From Pseudomonas sp. KBW05 (GTDB lineage: Bacteria; Pseudomonadota; Gammaproteobacteria; Pseudomonadales; Pseudomonadaceae), in contig NZ_QAJM01000047.1 of NCBI RefSeq assembly GCF_003852405.1, positions 1 through 60,016 on the forward strand: a stretch of 60,016 bases of DNA, read 5' to 3'. The notes under the pieces are model-generated. The model had not been told where the DNA came from. It was given only the letters and a program-made list of their open reading frames with translations, and ran no database searches. A program made the translations under genes and the position numbers. Positions 57,252-60,016 of the stretch are shown here, piece after piece. Each line of letters begins with the position of its first letter. Position 1 is the stretch's first letter.

Positions 57252-59284
57252 ACGACGCCCTGCATTACACGGATACGCTTAATCCCTTCAAGGACTTTAT
57301 TGGCGGCAAACAGATACAGCATTGGGTCGAGTTCCAGTTCCTGGACGAACTAGGCCAACCTTTGGCGAATCTGCCTTATCGAGCGTCGAACGAGGCTTCG
57401 CGCGGGGGCTATGTGCCTGCGTTCGTGGGATACAGCGATGCCGAGGGCGTGATTCGTCTGGAGGGGCTGCACCCATTGGCCATGACGTTGCGGATGGAGG
57501 CAGACCCGTTGGCCGAGCAACTGCAAACCCGACGTTTGCGTGCTGTACGTGCGGAACCGCCCCGACCGGGAATAGGGGACCGTACGCCTGTGTATGGGCC
57601 GCAGCGCGCGGGGTTTTCGCCGGTTGAGCGGGAGGCGATTGCGCAAGGTCACGCTTATCACTATTTGCGGATTGGGCAGTTATGCGACGACATGCCGACG
57701 CTTGACCCTCCGGCGGCGGACCCAAAGCTCTCCCCGGCATTTCATTTTCCAGACCCGGAGTTTGGTGGATTCACTGTAGGTGATGATCAGTTGGACCGTC
57801 GGCATGTGCTGGAAGTCTGCCCGTTTCGCGCGTGGTCGCTGGTTTTGCATCATCAGGAGGGGTACAGCCTGGTGAATGCTTACAACCTGGGGTTGATGAG
57901 TATTTTGGCGTATAGCAATCGGGGTGAAGACGATCTGGGTTCGGTGAAGGAGCTTTTCGAACGCCAATGTTTGGATTTATCGCGAACTCCACGTGTTTGG
58001 GATAGTGGTCAGGCGTGGCCTTGCGTAGTGGTGGATGTGCCGTTCAGTGATCGCTATTTAGAAGTCGAAGCTCTGGACACTGCGAAGGCCGTCCCACCTG
58101 AAGGGCATACTCAGTTGTTTTATGCTGTCAGTGCGTCGCAGGTTTTGGTGGCCTGGCGCGGTACTGAAATGGAGGGGCTTGCTGATCTAATCACTGATGC
58201 CACTTTTCGTCCCGTGAAGCCCGAGATCGCGGTGCTATGCGAGCCTAAGGTCCCTTGTGCAGATCTGACTTCGGTAGGCCGTGTGCACCTTGGTTTTCGT
58301 GATGCATTTGAGGTGGCAAGAAGAATCTATGCTGAAGACTTGGGTGAGACGATCCTCAAGGGGATTGGCGATAAAAAACTATTCATCTGCGGCCACAGCC
58401 TCGGCGGTGCTCTCGGCCTAATCCACGCGGCCTCGCTGCTGAAACACAACCCCCTCCTTTACACCTACGGCATGCCCCGCACCTTCACCCTTCTCGCCGT
58501 GCAATACCTGGGCGACCTTTGGCACTTCCGCCATGTCAACGACACTGATTTGATCCCACGCGTACCCCCCGAAGCCGATCTGGACAACGATCTCTATAAC
58601 GCCTTCGGACCAATTGGCACGGCACTAGGGTTCGGCCGGTCGCTACAAAAAGCCGCACAAGGGATGGTGATCAAACATGAAAATGCGTTTAGCCATCACG
58701 GCAAGATCGCCATGTTCTTCAGGGCGGAACAACACCACTACCAAGAGATCGTGGCATACCCTGCCTATCGTAGGCCGGATGGCGCACCCATTCGCGGCAC
58801 GATCACTGCTGCATTACCTGAAAAAGCCAAGCTGTATCTGGTGCCCAGTCTCAGTGAAACCGATGAGCATGAGGCCGAGGAGGCCACGCAGCTTTTTAAC
58901 GCTTCGCTGAGTCCTGAAAACCGTGCCCGGTACTTTCCACACTACAGCAACACCCCAGTGGGTCGCATGTTGCGGATTGGCGACCACTTCATGTCGCAGT
59001 ACCAACCCTATATCCACAACCAACTGCTGGAGTCCATCAACCCCGCGCGTGAACCCTTGCTGGAACGCCAGATACGACGACGCAAATTCGAACAACAGAT
59101 CAAGGATTACTACGGGCGTGTTCCTGAAGAGGAGTTGGCGCGCAATCGTGTGTTTCTCGACTTGCAACGCCTGGTGGATAAAGCCCTGCGTGTCACCAAG
59201 CAAGCCGATGGGGGCAACGAAGCACTAGAGCGTTTTGATGCCATCGCCGATCCACGGGCCTATTACGAGAAAACCTATGGTTAA
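57248..59284 (+). CDS. Class 3 lipase T6SS effector (Tle-type phospholipase)
   Basis: The 678-residue protein has no signal peptide, as expected for T6SS cargo. Residues 27-85 (WVEFQFLDELGQPLANLPYR and GYSDAEGVIRLEGL) form a beta domain like the repeats in the adjacent VgrG. The lipase_3 domain follows: LVAWRGTEMEGLADLITDAT, VHLGFRDAF and the nucleophile elbow FICGHSLGGALG with Ser384, then the acid residue in HVNDTDLIPRVPP and a His further on (near AFSHHG). The C-terminal 150 residues are charged and helical. It probably cuts membrane phospholipids of rival cells after delivery on VgrG. The exact Tle family number cannot be told by eye. It is flanked by two exported small proteins. Confidence 0.87.
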   Translation: MNDALHYTDTLNPFKDFIGGKQIQHWVEFQFLDELGQPLANLPYRASNEASRGGYVPAFVGYSDAEGVIRLEGLHPLAMTLRMEADPLAEQLQTRRLRAVRAEPPRPGIGDRTPVYGPQRAGFSPVEREAIAQGHAYHYLRIGQLCDDMPTLDPPAADPKLSPAFHFPDPEFGGFTVGDDQLDRRHVLEVCPFRAWSLVLHHQEGYSLVNAYNLGLMSILAYSNRGEDDLGSVKELFERQCLDLSRTPRVWDSGQAWPCVVVDVPFSDRYLEVEALDTAKAVPPEGHTQLFYAVSASQVLVAWRGTEMEGLADLITDATFRPVKPEIAVLCEPKVPCADLTSVGRVHLGFRDAFEVARRIYAEDLGETILKGIGDKKLFICGHSLGGALGLIHAASLLKHNPLLYTYGMPRTFTLLAVQYLGDLWHFRHVNDTDLIPRVPPEADLDNDLYNAFGPIGTALGFGRSLQKAAQGMVIKHENAFSHHGKIAMFFRAEQHHYQEIVAYPAYRRPDGAPIRGTITAALPEKAKLYLVPSLSETDEHEAEEATQLFNASLSPENRARYFPHYSNTPVGRMLRIGDHFMSQYQPYIHNQLLESINPAREPLLERQIRRRKFEQQIKDYYGRVPEEELARNRVFLDLQRLVDKALRVTKQADGGNEALERFDAIADPRAYYEKTYG

Positions 59285-60016
59285 GCAAACCAATACGCTT
59301 AAGAATCCAACCAGCGCTCTTCGACTGTCCGTGGTCATGTGCACACTTCTTTTCACTCTTGGTGGTTGCCGTCAGGACTACAGCCTGTCACCGCCTGCAA
59401 ATAGTGAACAGGTCACTGTGATCGTAAAGGTACCCAAAGAGCTTGCGATCGAAACTTTAGAGGTCATGTATCGTTCCGCTACCTGCAAAAGAGCCTATCG
59501 CGGTGCAAGCGGCCAGCAACTTGAGGAGGACGGTTTTCACAGTTTTGATAGGCCGCTTGAGCGCCAGGGACAAAGTGATCTTTATCAAGCAAGTCTACCG
59601 TTGGATGGGGGGGGAGCTTGCCGGTGGCGTTTGAGCAATTTGATGTTCGGTGTCGCATATGATGACCCTAGCCATTTTGGTGAGAATGTAAGAAGGGGCG
59701 CTGGTGCTGGAATTCTGGTGAAATTTGATCACAACCGGTCAATGAGGGGCGTCGGTCTTCCAATAGAAGTGGACGGCAACTTGACGATAAAAAAGGATTA
59801 CTACCCTTGGGTACATGAAAGGTTTTTAAGTGGGTACAGCAAGACTGTTGATTTGGCGGGTGAGGGCCATATTTATCTAAACTTTCGAGCCTTGCGGGCT
59901 AGGCAAATATACTTCGAACCAATTTTCCACTCCGGCTTCGTTGTGAGTTCAGAAGGAGTGAAGGAAAAGAGGGAAGGGAATTTTATTAAGTTCACCTACC
60001 CCGATGGCAGTGTTGT
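59277..60016 (+). CDS. Lipoprotein, candidate lipase immunity protein (incomplete at window end)
   Basis: The open frame from ATG 59277 overlaps the lipase stop by 8 bases and continues past the last base without a stop (246 complete codons seen). The N-terminus has a lipoprotein signal, LRLSVVMCTLLFTLGGC, with the lipobox LGGC at residues 28-31. The residue after the Cys is Arg, so sorting to the outer membrane is expected. The rest has no family I can name with certainty; it resembles proteins annotated as T6SS immunity periplasmic lipoproteins. Being outer-membrane-tethered next to a phospholipase gene, it is the natural immunity candidate. It is A+T-richer than the T6SS core genes. Confidence 0.7.
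   Translation, partial: MVKQTNTLKNPTSALRLSVVMCTLLFTLGGCRQDYSLSPPANSEQVTVIVKVPKELAIETLEVMYRSATCKRAYRGASGQQLEEDGFHSFDRPLERQGQSDLYQASLPLDGGGACRWRLSNLMFGVAYDDPSHFGENVRRGAGAGILVKFDHNRSMRGVGLPIEVDGNLTIKKDYYPWVHERFLSGYSKTVDLAGEGHIYLNFRALRARQIYFEPIFHSGFVVSSEGVKEKREGNFIKFTYPDGSV

Overview
The window looks like a chromosome segment of a fluorescent Pseudomonas of the P. fluorescens complex. The grounds are the high G+C coding style, a pyoverdine locus in the usual gene order with PvdS-type promoters, and REP/REPIN repeats built on the TGTGGGAGC core known from that group. No rRNA, tRNA, CRISPR array or insertion sequence was seen.

Region 1 (52-3634) is NAD salvage. A repressor with a degenerate Nudix domain (nrtR, minus strand) diverges from pncA-pncB-nadE, which take nicotinamide to NAD; a palindrome between them is the likely operator. 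Region 2 (3641-8216) is accessory. It holds a DUF2239 gene with a probable ribbon-helix-helix segment behind a promoter carrying two ACCCGGGT palindromes, a MATE exporter, a TetR regulator divergent from an MFS transporter over two matching 17-bp palindromes, and a hicAB toxin-antitoxin pair.

Region 3 (8296-43777) is pyoverdine. Two giant peptide synthetases (three modules, then four modules plus thioesterase) should add seven residues to the PvdL-made chromophore precursor. The binding-pocket residues predict D-Ser, Ser, X, Y, X, Y, Ser, where X and Y are N5-formyl-N5-hydroxyornithine and Lys; X = fOHOrn and Y = Lys is slightly preferred. Around them lie fpvA (receptor), pvdE (exporter), pvdF (formyltransferase), pvdO, pvdN and pvdM (periplasmic maturation) and pvdP (tyrosinase). 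Four iron-starvation boxes have exact TAAAT-N16-CGT spacing, a fifth weaker one precedes the synthetases, and fpvA has a Fur-box-like site. pvdL, pvdA, pvdH, pvdS, fpvI and fpvR are not in the window.

Region 4 (44262-60016, running off the end) is part of a type VI secretion cluster: tssB, tssC, tssK, tssL, a compact TssM-like protein fused to an OmpA domain, hcp, clpV and a long vgrG. The VgrG ends in two transthyretin-like repeats and an HExxH metallopeptidase domain. It is followed by a small exported protein (candidate immunity), a class 3 lipase effector and an incomplete lipoprotein (candidate lipase immunity). tssA, tssE, tssF, tssG, tssJ and a full-length tssM are not seen before the window ends.

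The least ordinary observations are the compact TssM-OmpA fusion, the VgrG-metallopeptidase/lipase module with a shared adaptor-like fold, the DUF2239/ACCCGGGT unit, and near-identical blocks copied between synthetase modules.
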